From Paraglomus occultum (Eukaryota > Glomeromycota > Glomeromycetes > Paraglomerales > Paraglomeraceae): a stretch of DNA of 31,945 bases. The DNA lies in contig CAJVPJ010000253.1 in NCBI GenBank assembly GCA_910592205.1, forward strand, positions 1 to 31,945, read 5' to 3'. Shown here in pieces: positions 11,079 to 20,750 of this stretch (its first letter is position 1; each line of letters begins with the position of its first letter). The translations under genes were made by a program, and so were the position numbers. The notes under the pieces are model-generated. The model saw only the letters and a list, made by a program, of their open reading frames with translations, was not told the DNA's origin and did not search any database.

Positions 11079-12632
11079 GAGCGAAGTGATATAATATCGA
11101 ATAGCCTTATATTATAATTGGGGAAAGGTCTTAAAAGTTCACATTTATGGCTACGGTGGTTTCGTTTCGTGAGACTATGATTGGTGCAAATTAAAATGCA
11201 ACTTTAAATCAAAAACTCGGGCTTATGATAGCGGGGGGCACAAAATATTTGCAATTCAGGTTTGTTTGCTCATGTAAGTCGATATTATGTAAGTTGTCGG
11301 GATTAGAGAAACGAGTAGATTTGCGTCACCGGGAAAGATTACAAATATGCAATTTAGGCATTTGGGCTGTCAGTTTACTTTTCCATAAATTTCCGAAAAA
11401 ACAGCTACATGATTTTTAATCCAGTGTTTGGACTCCGTGTTTCGCTGTGTCAAATAAAATTCAGCCTTGATTTATCTCTGTGTCTCGATGCGTGTGGAAT
11501 GAAATTCTGTAATGATTGATAGCCATAATAGTCTAAACTGGGCTTCGATTGAGACCATGACTATTAAAATAGATTACATTGTGAGGGTATTTAATAAGGA
11601 AGTGTTATCGTTAATGTTAAGTAATATCAAGTTCATATAATCCCGATTTTAAGGGGGTAATAAATTTAAAGTAAACAGCTGGCATATTCTGCACATAGGA
11701 AAGAAAATCTTAATGTCGATAGTTATTATGGACAGATGAAGTCATGCTGATAATGGCACAAGAAAATCGAATATGCTCATATTGTGGCACGATGCATAGA
11801 CAAATTTGATAAGCAATTGAGTAAACAAATCATTGGTCTACGAACGGCTGGAAGGATCCATACTGGTTCTAGAGTGCAACGAACACCTTGCACGAGAATG
11901 TATCGATCTTACAGAAGGCACCTCTTACCCTCAGTCAATAGAACCTAATTCTTCCATTCCCAATTACATATGTACCACTGTGCAGCAATCGTTCCAGGAT
12001 ATTGATCTACAGTGTAACGTTTTATTAACCGGATACCGTAATCCACAAAGACACTGTTATTAATAAAAACATATCTTTGGCGATCCGTTCTCTCATCAAC
12101 GGCTCTCTAATCGGAACTTGAGAACATTTTTTTGCTTCCGAGTCTTCGTTCAGTCAGACTTTCAAATTTGTTCTTCAAGACTTCAAGCATGAATATGGGG
12201 AGGCCATTATTCTCTAAAGAGTAGAAGCAGAATTTAAAACCTTCGCGGTGAATGGTCGGCATCTTTGATAATGTTTTAATTTTTGGTGATAATATGCGAC
12301 TTTACGCTCGCGCATTGACCTTTAATTTATTTGATCTTTCTTTCTTTCCTCCGGACTTGGAGATGGCTAGCTACGCCACTGCCACATTGGCTTTTGTTGG
12401 CATGAAAAACGAATTAGGAGAAATTTCCGAATCATTACAAATGCCAGTTCTTATAAGAAAGTTTTTTTCTCATACCAGATATTCGAAAAAAGGCTTGAGA
12501 ATTTTCATCGTGTTTAGTCGATTAACAACAGAAACTGACATACAACGATTGAGATCGATTTCGAAAAATCAAGCAGACTCATACGTGGGGGGCCTGAAAA
12601 CTTTTGCGCGTAGACCAGAAATTTCACAATAA
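11079..12632. other. Spacer upstream of the histidine kinase gene
   Basis: Presumably contains the kinase promoter. Two plus-strand open frames (11833-12063, no ATG at its start; and 12252-12632, 126 codons from ATG) look mildly protein-like, but I recognise no domain. The second ends directly against the mariner relic and might belong to the same decayed insertion. Confidence 0.4.
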
Positions 12633-12960
12633 TTATCGATACAACCATTTCGTTCTCTCAAGGTAGTCTCCATTGATGTCCATGCGACGGTGCAGATAAT
12701 TCTGGGCAACTCTGGAAAGACTTTTCATAGCCGGCTTTTGAGATGGTTTCAGCAACTGCCTGACAACCCTTGCCAAATTTTCGACCTTATCAAATCTTTT
12801 TTCCTTCAGTTGTTTTCTTATTCGAAGGAATAGGAAAATCACAAGGAATACGGTCTGGACTGTACGGCAAGTAGGGAGAAAAGTTCACTCGTTCGTTATG
12901 ATTGCCTTATGTGGCGCAGCATTATCGTAATAAAGCATGACGTCACGAAACAGTTGTTCT
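12633..12960 (-). pseudogene. Mariner-type transposase relic (C-terminal part)
   Basis: Minus-strand pieces in more than one frame match the catalytic end of a Tc1/mariner transposase: L-Y-Y-D-N-A-A-P-H-K-A (second catalytic Asp, about 12936-12904), then L-P-Y-S-P-D-R-I-P-C-D-F (third Asp, about 12870-12838), then F-L-R-I-R-K-Q-L-K-E-K-R-F-D and an N-G-D-Y-L-E tail ending at 12633. A stop (TGA, after ITNE) and frame changes separate the pieces. The spacing between the two Asp motifs is about 26 codons, shorter than the usual 34, so DNA has been lost. Nothing convincing remains of the N-terminal DNA-binding part further right. Confidence 0.7.
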
Positions 12961-14129
12961 TTCCTTTTCTTCCGGAGGCTCAGCTCATTATGCAAAATGC
13001 AGGAATAGAAATGTGCAGGTTGTTGCTAACAAAATCCTCGATCTTGGCAATCTTTCTGACGTCACTGCTACATCCAGAACGAGCCTGTCTTTACTTACTT
13101 CTTACTCCTCTTTGAATGTAGCATTCAGCATCTGATTGTATTGGTAGACAATTCTTGTTTCCTTTCTACATTTACCAACTTTTCGTAGATTCGAGTTGCA
13201 TTCTGCCATTTTCTAAGAAGCAAAATAAAGTGTCGTTAGCTCTTACGGCTAATTGTTCCCCAGTTGTTTTATTATACTTTACAAAAAAATGGGTCCTCGA
13301 CAATGAGATAAATGAATTGTTACGCGCATTTTATGATTATTCCCATTTTTGTTGCAATCTCGGGTTATAAAGCCACACGCAAAACTTTTCAGCCTCACCA
13401 CGGGGACTTTTTTTTTCATAACACAAAATAATCTTAAACGCCACACAGTTTTGTGGCGTGTGCAGTTGTGAAGTGTACATTCTCTACGTCATTTGCATTA
13501 CGTAATCTTTAGAACTCACGAAAGAACGTTGACACACCCTCCCCCGTCTCAAGTTCTCAAGATGTTGCAAACAGTAAAACGAAAAATATGCGATATCTTC
13601 TTGTTCACGATGTGGGGACTGGGCTATCAAAATTGTGGTGGGCAATCAAAATGGTGGTAAAAGGGTCTGGTTACACAAAAAGTAATTTTACGCAATCTTC
13701 TCTACGTTTTTATTTCAAGTACGTTAGCAAAATTATTTCCAATTTGTGTAGATCCATTTAAGGATAAGAACCCGTTTAACTGGAGAGGCTATATAAGCCA
13801 GTTGGATTTTGGTCATCTTATCATTAAAAATAAATTTAGCAATTACGAAAAACCCTTTTCTGCTATATAAAAAATAAACTATTTAGACTTTTGTTTTTCT
13901 CTTCCGTTCTCGCTCTTATTATATGTTTGTTTCATAACCGTGCTCTAAGCGGTCGTTATTGTCTTGTAATCGTTTTATGATTGCTAACGCAACCTTCTTT
14001 CTCGACCTCTGCTAGGTAGAATAAAAACCACGTTATACTAATAAACACGTTTGCTGTTTCGGAAAGACTCGATTCTCAAAGACGCTTTTCAAACTGTTTT
14101 CCATTTTCGCAAAGTTTTTGTGATTATTA
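12961..14129. other. Spacer, no gene seen
   Basis: It may include the unrecognisable 5' remainder of the mariner relic up to about 13.4 kb. The rest is AT-rich without a supportable open frame, RNA gene or repeat. Confidence 0.5.
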
Positions 14130-14278
14130 TGTTCTGGCCCGTAGCCTGTTTCCCAGTAGGCACATTATCTAATATCACAACCAATAAGCGACATCCAATC
14201 AACATTGTTATGTGATAATAGCGAAATAAATGTGCTTATTATTTCGAACTGGACTGAATTTCGACACGTGCTAGAACA
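14130..14278. mobile_element. MITE, diverged copy
   Basis: It starts TGTTCTGGCCC and ends GCTAGAACA. The interior is closely related to the element at 29528-29685: both contain CACCAATAAGCG-type sequence (here AACCAATAAGCGACATC), AATCAACATTGTT, TATGTGAT and AATGTGCTTATT. The terminal repeats are badly eroded. Flanking tetranucleotides ATTA/ATCA nearly match and may be an old target-site duplication. Confidence 0.68.
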
Positions 14279-16936
14279 ATCAACGACGCTGTCCGAGCGA
14301 TTTGATTATTTGACGATGCTTAGCTTGTATTGATCGTACAAACAAATAGGTTTATCCTATAGTAACAATATTATTCCAGTCATGTAGCAGATTATTAGTA
14401 CCAATGGCATACATTGTTTTGCTTGTCTGTACTATTCTAATCTGGCAGGAGATAAAATATATAATCAACGTAGAGCTTGCTTGCTTGCGCTAGCCATCTG
14501 CTGCGGATGCTGTCTTCATATGCCTACGGATACGTAATAGAATAATAACAAACTTCAAGCAAGACTAGAGATTCAATTGAAGTGATTACTTGCTATCGCT
14601 TCCCTTACTTTTGTAGTTGAGAAGACACTTCAATTATTACTAAGGATGTCTAAAAAATAACTCATAACAACTTTTTTTATTCTTGGTTCGCTTTAATTAT
14701 TGTCTTAGATTAAAAGGTTAACAGCCTGTGATCATACACGAGCGGCAATTCTTGAAACTGATTGCTATTATTGTGTAGTGCGATAAAACGTTAGGGTATG
14801 GTCAAACTTCAATATAAGAACACAGTCCTATCATCTATATTGAGTTTATTCATTCACTAATAAGTAACGTTGCTCCTTTATATAGAGAGAAAGTTCGATT
14901 GTATGTGGAAGCATACGTGCATATCTTGTATGTGTAATCTATCTCATGTCATTTCGTTGAACTTGCAAGCTTTATATTTACTTTAGCGCATAAAAAGTAT
15001 CATACAATTGCTTATATGCGAAGAATGACTTCATGTCATTTACTAGTAATTTTCAAGTATTGCCAAAGACTTTGATAGGGGAGTGGTGTACCTTGTTTGT
15101 TGTAATAGTAAAAGTTCTTTGTTCGTGTTGCAGGGCGACAATATTAATATCTCCGGAACCAAACTTGTAAAAATCGACATCTCGACCATTATAATGAGAG
15201 TCTACGTGATAATAAAGGTGAAGAATAATGTAGTTAAATTTAAGCATAGTAATCCATCGTCGCTTATCACTATATCCTCTTTCTAAATTTATTAATGTAT
15301 TGTTGAAGCAAAGGCCACTGTATTTAACATGCTTATTTCTTCCGAACAAAACAAGCGGTTCAGATTTAATAGATAACCAGAAACTATGAATTTTTTTATT
15401 TGCGCACGAGTAAATACGCCCCTTGGAAAGATTATTGATAACTTGAATTCCTGTTTGTTAATCTGAACTTTCAACATTGTCAACTTCAGCAGGCTTTGAC
15501 TAACTTTTCCACGTCTCATTATGTTTTAGTGAATAATTTGCCCCAAGTTTATCTTTATCTTTATCTAGACCGTTATTTAATTGTCTTTTCTTTAACATTT
15601 GCAAACCTCATAACCACTTGGTATGTTGCACTAAGTAGCATTCGGTGCTGCATTTTCTATTTTCGCTGCTAGTTATCGATATATTAGATAAACGTCAAGT
15701 TACCAGACAAGATATCCGTATTTCTCCTTGATTCCACCAATCGTCGAGACTGCTGTGCCTTTTCGGCAAAAGTTCAGATAACGAAATATTAAATTAATTG
15801 CGTAACCACATTAGATAACGCTTATCCACAAATCATCAATCTGTAGAGACACCGTGTACAGCTTACATAATCTCGGCGGATAATAGTTTTTTTTTCCTTG
15901 TTAAGCGTTTTACGTGCTTTATTGCGCGGATTATCAAGGTATTTTCTTGATAAAATCATAAATTACGCCAAACTGCTGCTCTTAATGTAACGTGTGAGAA
16001 AATATAAAAAGTTATCGTTTTGTAATTAAATATTAAGTTGCGTTTCTGTGTCCCTTACGAACGTGACTTTGCAATGACATTATTTGCACACTTGTGGATT
16101 TGTGTCGTTTGCACAATCATACAAAAATTTTTAATAGAATAAAGCCTATTGTTATCGTCATCTACCCCCAAATAATGGCGGATGATAATCTGGAGAAAAA
16201 AAATTAAACAAGTTTGCACCATGCACAGGCCAAAGGACAATCATGCATAAATTGCATATGCATATAATTGGCATACAGTCTAGTTCGATGTAGAAAAGTC
16301 GTTCACATAACGAACGCAATATGCTAGAACGTACTAGAATGTGTTGGTTTTACGCGTTACAATTTTATTCAAATCATTGACCATAAAGCGCCATGTATTA
16401 CTATGTATCAAAGGCACCCATTTCGGACTAATTTATTAAAAACTATATCCGAATAACGTATCACCACTTGACCAAATAGAAAACTGGATTGGGGCACTAG
16501 CCTACATCTATTAATTTGCATGTAGCCGGTTTTTTTCTTTGTTGTTTATCAAACGTTTCAGATGCTCAAGATAGCTGTATTCCCATTACTAATCACAGTT
16601 AGCCTCATCTATTCTTAAACTCTTTGTTGTTGCGTTTATGAAAAGATAATCTAATTTACTGTGTCATCTTTGAAATTTTCAAAATTTGTTTGCGATAATG
16701 TCGCAAATTTTATGTAATTACATGTTAAGTCATATTATGCGTAAAAAAATGGGTTGCTTTCAAGAGACTTGACAGTGTTTAGAGATGGTTCTATCTAATA
16801 AAAAAGAGCGTAAGTTTCTCGTCGACAATCACTAAGAACTGAGCTGAGCGATAAACAATGGCGCTGTGGTTGTTATGCGCAAGGTGAGACAAATTGCCAT
16901 CTTTTTGCTTCATACTAAAGTATGCAAGTGTTCCCG
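14279..16936. other. Long spacer, no gene seen
   Basis: About 2.6 kb of AT-rich DNA. Several open frames of 60-98 codons occur on both strands (for example 15053-15349 minus) but none has recognisable domains or a convincing splice pattern. No tRNA-like internal promoter boxes were noticed. Confidence 0.5.
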
Positions 16937-17103
16937 TGCGACATTTTCCAGGTGCGGCATTTTTTCAAGTCATGCAGGTGCGGCATTTTTGCAACAATGA
17001 ATTTAATTAAATATGGTAAATTGGCACTTGAAACAATGAAATGTTTGCGGCATTTATTAAACGTAAATCTTTCTGTGTTACATCTATTGAGATGCGGCAT
17101 TTT
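16937..17103 (+). promoter_or_regulatory. Five direct copies of TGCGGCATTTT upstream of the metallothionein gene
   Basis: Copies: TGCGACATTTT 16937-16947; TGCGGCATTTT 16953-16963; TGCGGCATTTT 16979-16989; TGCGGCATTTA 17046-17056; TGCGGCATTTT 17093-17103. A weaker relative (TGTAGCATATTTT) follows at about 17135-17147. Copies two and three share a longer core, CAGGTGCGGCATTTTT. The last sites sit in a 41-bp tandem repeat with CTTTC(T/C)GTGTTACATC at 17069 and 17110. All lie 230-400 bp upstream of the start codon in the same orientation, as expected for an upstream activating array. I do not recognise the motif as a known Ace1, Cuf1 or Zap1 site. Confidence 0.6.
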
Positions 17104-17217
17104 CTAAGACTTTCCGTGTTACATCAACTGATGTGTAGCATATTTTGATAGGCTGATGATAAGGTTGTGACATGTAAACAATTAATTTGGAATTGTGTGT
17201 ACAAGCCTCCAAATCTT

Positions 17218-17227
17218 TGATAAAAGG
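17218..17227 (+). promoter_or_regulatory. TATA-like element of the metallothionein gene
   Basis: TGATAAAAGG lies about 106 bp upstream of the ATG. It is followed by a pyrimidine-rich stretch (CCTTCCCTTTACTCCCC) and a CAA/CTC-rich leader of about 60 nt with no upstream ATG, the style of an efficiently translated fungal mRNA. Confidence 0.5.
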
Positions 17228-17332
17228 ACGAAGTCGTTGCCTTCCCTTTACTCCCCAGGTTCACTTTAACAAAGCACAACAAAGCAAACCAAACCAAACT
17301 CTCAAACTCTCAAACTCAAACTAACTCAAGCA

Positions 17333-17485
17333 ATGGAAAACAACAACGGGTCAGCACAAGAATGTCGATTACCAAGTTTGCAGACTTTTACCGTACTAAC
17401 TGATCTCGAATTATACAGATGCACATGCGGTTCTGGCTGCACTTGCGGTGAGGGATCAAACGCCGGATGCGGATGCAACCAATAA
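17333..17485 (+). CDS. Small cysteine-rich protein, probable metallothionein (50 residues)
   Basis: The ATG at 17333 follows a CAA-rich leader and gives a single exon of 50 codons. The C-terminal 21 residues hold six cysteines as three C-x-C pairs (C30-T-C32, C36-T-C38, C45-G-C47) in a Gly/Ser-rich context without aromatic residues. A seventh Cys is at position 11. This is the pattern of copper/zinc/cadmium-binding metallothioneins, including those described from arbuscular mycorrhizal fungi. The first 28 residues are not Cys-rich and hold a hydrophobic patch (L-Q-T-F-T-V-L-T-D-L), so the protein is longer than the Neurospora type. There is no signal peptide, so it is probably cytosolic. The stop codon TAA lies inside an AATAAA hexamer (17481-17486). 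Likely regulation is through the repeated element upstream. Family assignment is by pattern only, and metal preference cannot be read from the sequence. Confidence 0.72.
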   Translation: MENNNGSAQECRLPSLQTFTVLTDLELYRCTCGSGCTCGEGSNAGCGCNQ

Positions 17486-17494
17486 AGAATGCAG

Positions 17495-17580
17495 GTATAT
17501 ATGCTAATACAGGCGTCTATACTAATTGCAATAACATCAACTATGCTTATTTATTAATATAAATTATAATATTTTCGTAG
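17495..17580 (+). other. Possible 3' UTR intron of the metallothionein gene
   Basis: Ten bases after the stop, GCAG|gtatat opens an 86-bp segment that ends ttttcgtag|CAAC. Its length and borders match the other introns in this window, and it contains a tactaat branch-like sequence. If spliced, it lies entirely in the 3' UTR. Confidence 0.45.
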
Positions 17581-18693
17581 CAACAAATCATTATTCGAAA
17601 ACGAATGTGAAAGGCTGCAAATAATGTCTCTATTTATTCGATCATCAAAGCTTTCAAAGGAGCTATGAGATATTCGATCCTAAATGTCTCTATTATTGTT
17701 CTCAGAATTGTATAATAAACACTAAGCATATCGTAATTTACATGTTGCAATATAACAACGAAATCGCATTAAAAGTGTCCCGTGTTACTCTACAAACATG
17801 TTATCTCTAAAACAAACTTGAAACGTAATGTATCTAACGAGTTATCATTATAAGTATCAACGTTACCAAAAGTCCCTTACCATACGTTTTTATTATTCAA
17901 CTCGACAAATTAAACGTTATTCCCCCATATCAAATAAGCAATACCGCCAAAATTTTTATCGTCTACCATGCTTATTCGAATGGCATCATTACGGTCGAAC
18001 AACCTCTCGTCGGAAATGTGACACAACAAACCAATATTACTGAAAACGGTTATACTTTAACGATCAAGTTAACCTATTTTGAGCAGCAGCAAACAGTGTG
18101 GTCAATTTGATGTAATCTTGACCCACAGCATTGGTGGACGTTTTAAAAACGCATTTGATAAAACAAGAAAATATTCTTCAATATTTGTAATGGTCTTTGG
18201 TTTTTGTAAATAATTTCGTAAGCATAAAAAACGAAACGAATGCAAACGCGACAGTTCCTCGAACGCAATTTCCACTACAAAATCCATTCTCTTTGACAGT
18301 CCATAAGTAAGGATTAACTCTACCAAAAGTTTTCCTATTCTTAGACAACCGGTTTTTTTTCCTGGTCAAGCATACGTTGCACTAAGTAGATGCCCAAGTT
18401 GGAACCACATTCAAATACAATTTTTTCATAAAAACGCTTTCATTACAGACCCAGAGTACTACAACAATATAAACGATTAGAACAAATAGCATCAAATTCC
18501 TTACCAAAGTTTATATTTAGTCAAAAAAAAAATTGCACATAAAAATTATAACATTTTCTCATTGTAACATTAGCTTCTTTTAATAATAAACCAAATATCG
18601 AAACCCCCAATAACACAACGTTACCCATGCCTAGTAAAAAAGAATATCTCTCACACATAACAAACTCGGTACTATTATACCAAATTTTAATTA
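17581..18693. other. Spacer downstream of the metallothionein gene
   Basis: Probable 3' UTR first, with an AATAAA near 17712. Open frames at 17828-18043 (+) and 18102-18369 and 18521-18718 (-) are AT-driven and unrecognised. No gene is supported. Confidence 0.5.
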
Positions 18694-19393
18694 CAGTCAT
18701 GTCTCTTTTAATCCCCACCCTTTAATATCCCAACCTCGGATATATCCCACCTGTAAAGCGGGACGGATTTTCTTTATCGTATTTATATATAAATTTACCG
18801 CATTAGTGTCCCGATATTTTTGCTGTCCCAAATTTCCATATCATATAACGATAATAATTATACCTCCCCTATTACTATTTACTGTTTACTGCTGCACAAA
18901 TCGATTTATTATGAGAGTATTACACAAAATGTCATGTTACGTCTATTTTACGTCCTGCACAAACTTTTTCCGTTGTTAAAATAATTAGCAAAAAATATCA
19001 AATCGCTGAAAAGCGATCAAGTCATCTGAAAACGTTCTGCAGCAACACGTTGAAGAAGACTCAAGCGACGATCAGGAAACGATAATTTCAATGTGGACGC
19101 GAAGACAGGCACTTGATGTATTTAAAAGGTTTTTAGAACAAAGAGATTTTACAACAGAAAATGATGTAAAGCATATACGTAATATAATTTGACGTTTAGA
19201 TGAGTCTGTAGATCGCGAGAAACTTTTATTCACAGCAAGATGCTCGCTTAGATAAGTCTGTAGAAAAGATTAAACGCCAAACTTCACTAACCGAATTTAT
19301 TAACCAATAAAATTGCATGTTTTAAATACCTCTTTTATATCCCACCTCTTTATATCCCCCAAAACTCCTCATCCCAAAGTGAGGATATGACTG
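18694..19393 (+). mobile_element. Pogo-like DNA transposon, internally deleted (700 bp)
   Basis: The left end CAGTCATGTCTC and the right end (reverse complement CAGTCATATCCTC) form short terminal inverted repeats, flanked on both sides by the dinucleotide TA (18692-18693, 19394-19395), the target duplication expected of pogo/Tigger elements. Just inside each end are direct copies of a TATATCCCACC-type motif: 18709-18719, 18724-18735 and 18741-18751 on the left; 19336-19346 and 19351-19360 on the right. These are probably transposase-binding sites. Only the C-terminal end of a transposase survives inside. Confidence 0.78.
19037..19310 (+). pseudogene. Pogo-type transposase relic (C-terminal tail)
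   Basis: The plus strand reads an acidic segment (V-E-E-D-S-S-D-D-Q-E), then W-T-R-R-Q-A-L-D-V-F-K-R-F-L-E-Q-R-D-F, then after a TGA (19190-19192) R-L-D-E-S-V-D-R-E-K-L. After a frame change it reads L-D-K-S-V-E-K-I-K-R-Q-T-S-L-T-E-F-I-N-Q-stop. A basic tail ending in a (S/T)xxxFF/FI-like motif is typical of pogo/Tigger transposases. The catalytic DDE core and the CENP-B-like DNA-binding domain are missing, so the element could only have moved in trans. Confidence 0.68.
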
Positions 19394-20087
19394 TAAACGA
19401 TTCAAACCAGGAGAATTACAAACCACCAAACCACTATATAACATTAAGTCAATTACTGTTACACTACAAAAAGCTATTTTCTGCCCGCCAATGGCGGCAG
19501 GCTACGCCCTCACCTGCTAGTTATCATAAAGGCGATGATCATGAAGAAGTAGAGGGGTTTAGGAATATATAATAAAAAACTGCTGTACCATGGTAACAAG
19601 CACTGTGTAACAAACCGATCATAGTACATGGTCTTGTAATTCCACGGATTAATATCGTTGATTATAATTTATGATTTTAATGCAAAACTTGTTTGTAGTT
19701 CTATTTAACTATCGAACAATTTTAGTTATCGTAAACGGAAACGCAGCCCCCAACCCGTTCCACAATACTCGTTAGGCGTTTGCAAAATGTTATAGTACTA
19801 AGGTTTTTATTCAGAGTTATAAATGCAACCAGTAACGAAGAGTTTAACGATTCAAAATTTTTAAACACACTTTGAAACAAGATATGGTCCGAACACTAAA
19901 GTTTTACTGAACAAAAACTGCTACAAAAACTAGACTTTATAATAATTACTAATCAGATACTCAATAAAATCAAACAATGTTCAATATATTGATATTTTCG
20001 TTTCTTATTCCATCAATATCATACGCGTTAACAAATGTTACAATGTTGATTTTTAATTCCTGCAGCGCCTCTGCTTTGTAACAATTG
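19394..20087. other. Spacer, no gene seen
   Basis: AT-rich sequence between the pogo element and the 3' end of the minus-strand gene at 20088. A 61-codon open frame at 19387-19572 starts inside the transposon end and is not credible. Confidence 0.5.
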
Positions 20088-20750
20088 CTACTCGGAAAAA
20101 CAACAATTTTTCAACGTCTTATCCTCGACTTTCAACCGGATAAATTCTTTCTCGATTCGATGCAGATAATCAGTAATTAATTCATAGACTTCACCGGGTA
20201 TTATTTCGTAAAAAGAATCAACAGACGTCACATACTCTTCACTGACACCAGACATAAGTTTTAACCCATATGCTTTGATTCTTTTCAAAAAGCTATCAAA
20301 TTCCTTATCGTTAAGCATCGTATATTTTTCAAATTTGCCCAACATCAGGTAACCCCCATAATCGTAAGATTGGACAAAAAAGGTCTTCCCTATCAACGAC
20401 AGCGTAAGTTGGAATATACAGCGTGTGCCACGTTCGTGTTAACAATGCAAAGGCTTACTGGCAGAAACTTGAAGGGGTGTCTTGGCAGTTTTACTAAAGC
20501 TTTCGTCTACAATTACGTCTGGTCCCAAGTCTACAGTACTTTTGTGCTTTCGAAGAGTAATTATATTATTATTTACTTGATTCAAGTCGGGGGTTAGCTC
20601 ACGCTTGACCGCATTTTTCAACTGATTCACGTTTCCTGTCTCAAATTCGAGACTAACTGGTTGATAATCTCTATATTTAACCCAGAGGGTAAAAGGCATT
20701 TTAACTCTGATATTTGTGAAAGCCTTTCGGGCAGCAGTAGTAGCCCGCAT
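20088..20750 (-). CDS. Unknown protein with a Crinkler-like ubiquitin-fold header (197 residues, two exons)
   Basis: Exons 20750-20459 and 20389-20088 flank a 69-bp GT-AG intron (gtaagc...ttgatag, phase 1). The spliced frame of 594 nt is open throughout. The N-terminal part, from M-P-F-T-L-W-V-K-Y to about residue 98, has the layout of the ubiquitin-like header seen in Crinkler-type proteins of arbuscular mycorrhizal fungi: a short strand, a V-N-Q-L-K-N-A-V-K-R-E-L helix, then T-P-L-Q-V-S-A. The second exon is helical and charged (F-D-S-F-L-K-R-I-K-A-Y-G-L-K-L, L-H-R-I-E-K-E-F-I-R-L) and I recognise no effector domain in it. Translation may start instead at Met18 (20699), where the header itself begins, giving 180 residues. 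No signal peptide or membrane segment. The structure is confident, the family only moderately so. Confidence 0.68.

Noticed and set aside
11833-12063. 76-codon plus-strand frame
   Set aside because: It begins at TTG with no ATG, and no matching exon was found on either side.
12252-12632. 126-codon plus-strand frame
   Set aside because: Rather long for chance and mildly protein-like, but no recognisable motif, and it abuts a transposase relic. Left as an unexplained frame rather than called a gene.
15053-15349. 98-codon minus-strand frame
   Set aside because: No domain, no promoter or intron signals, and overlapping open frames on the other strand suggest chance.
16937-17103. Reading the short TGCGGCATTTT repeats as a CRISPR array
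   Set aside because: The units are 11 bp with irregular spacing of 16-67 bp, and the context is fungal. They fit promoter elements far better.
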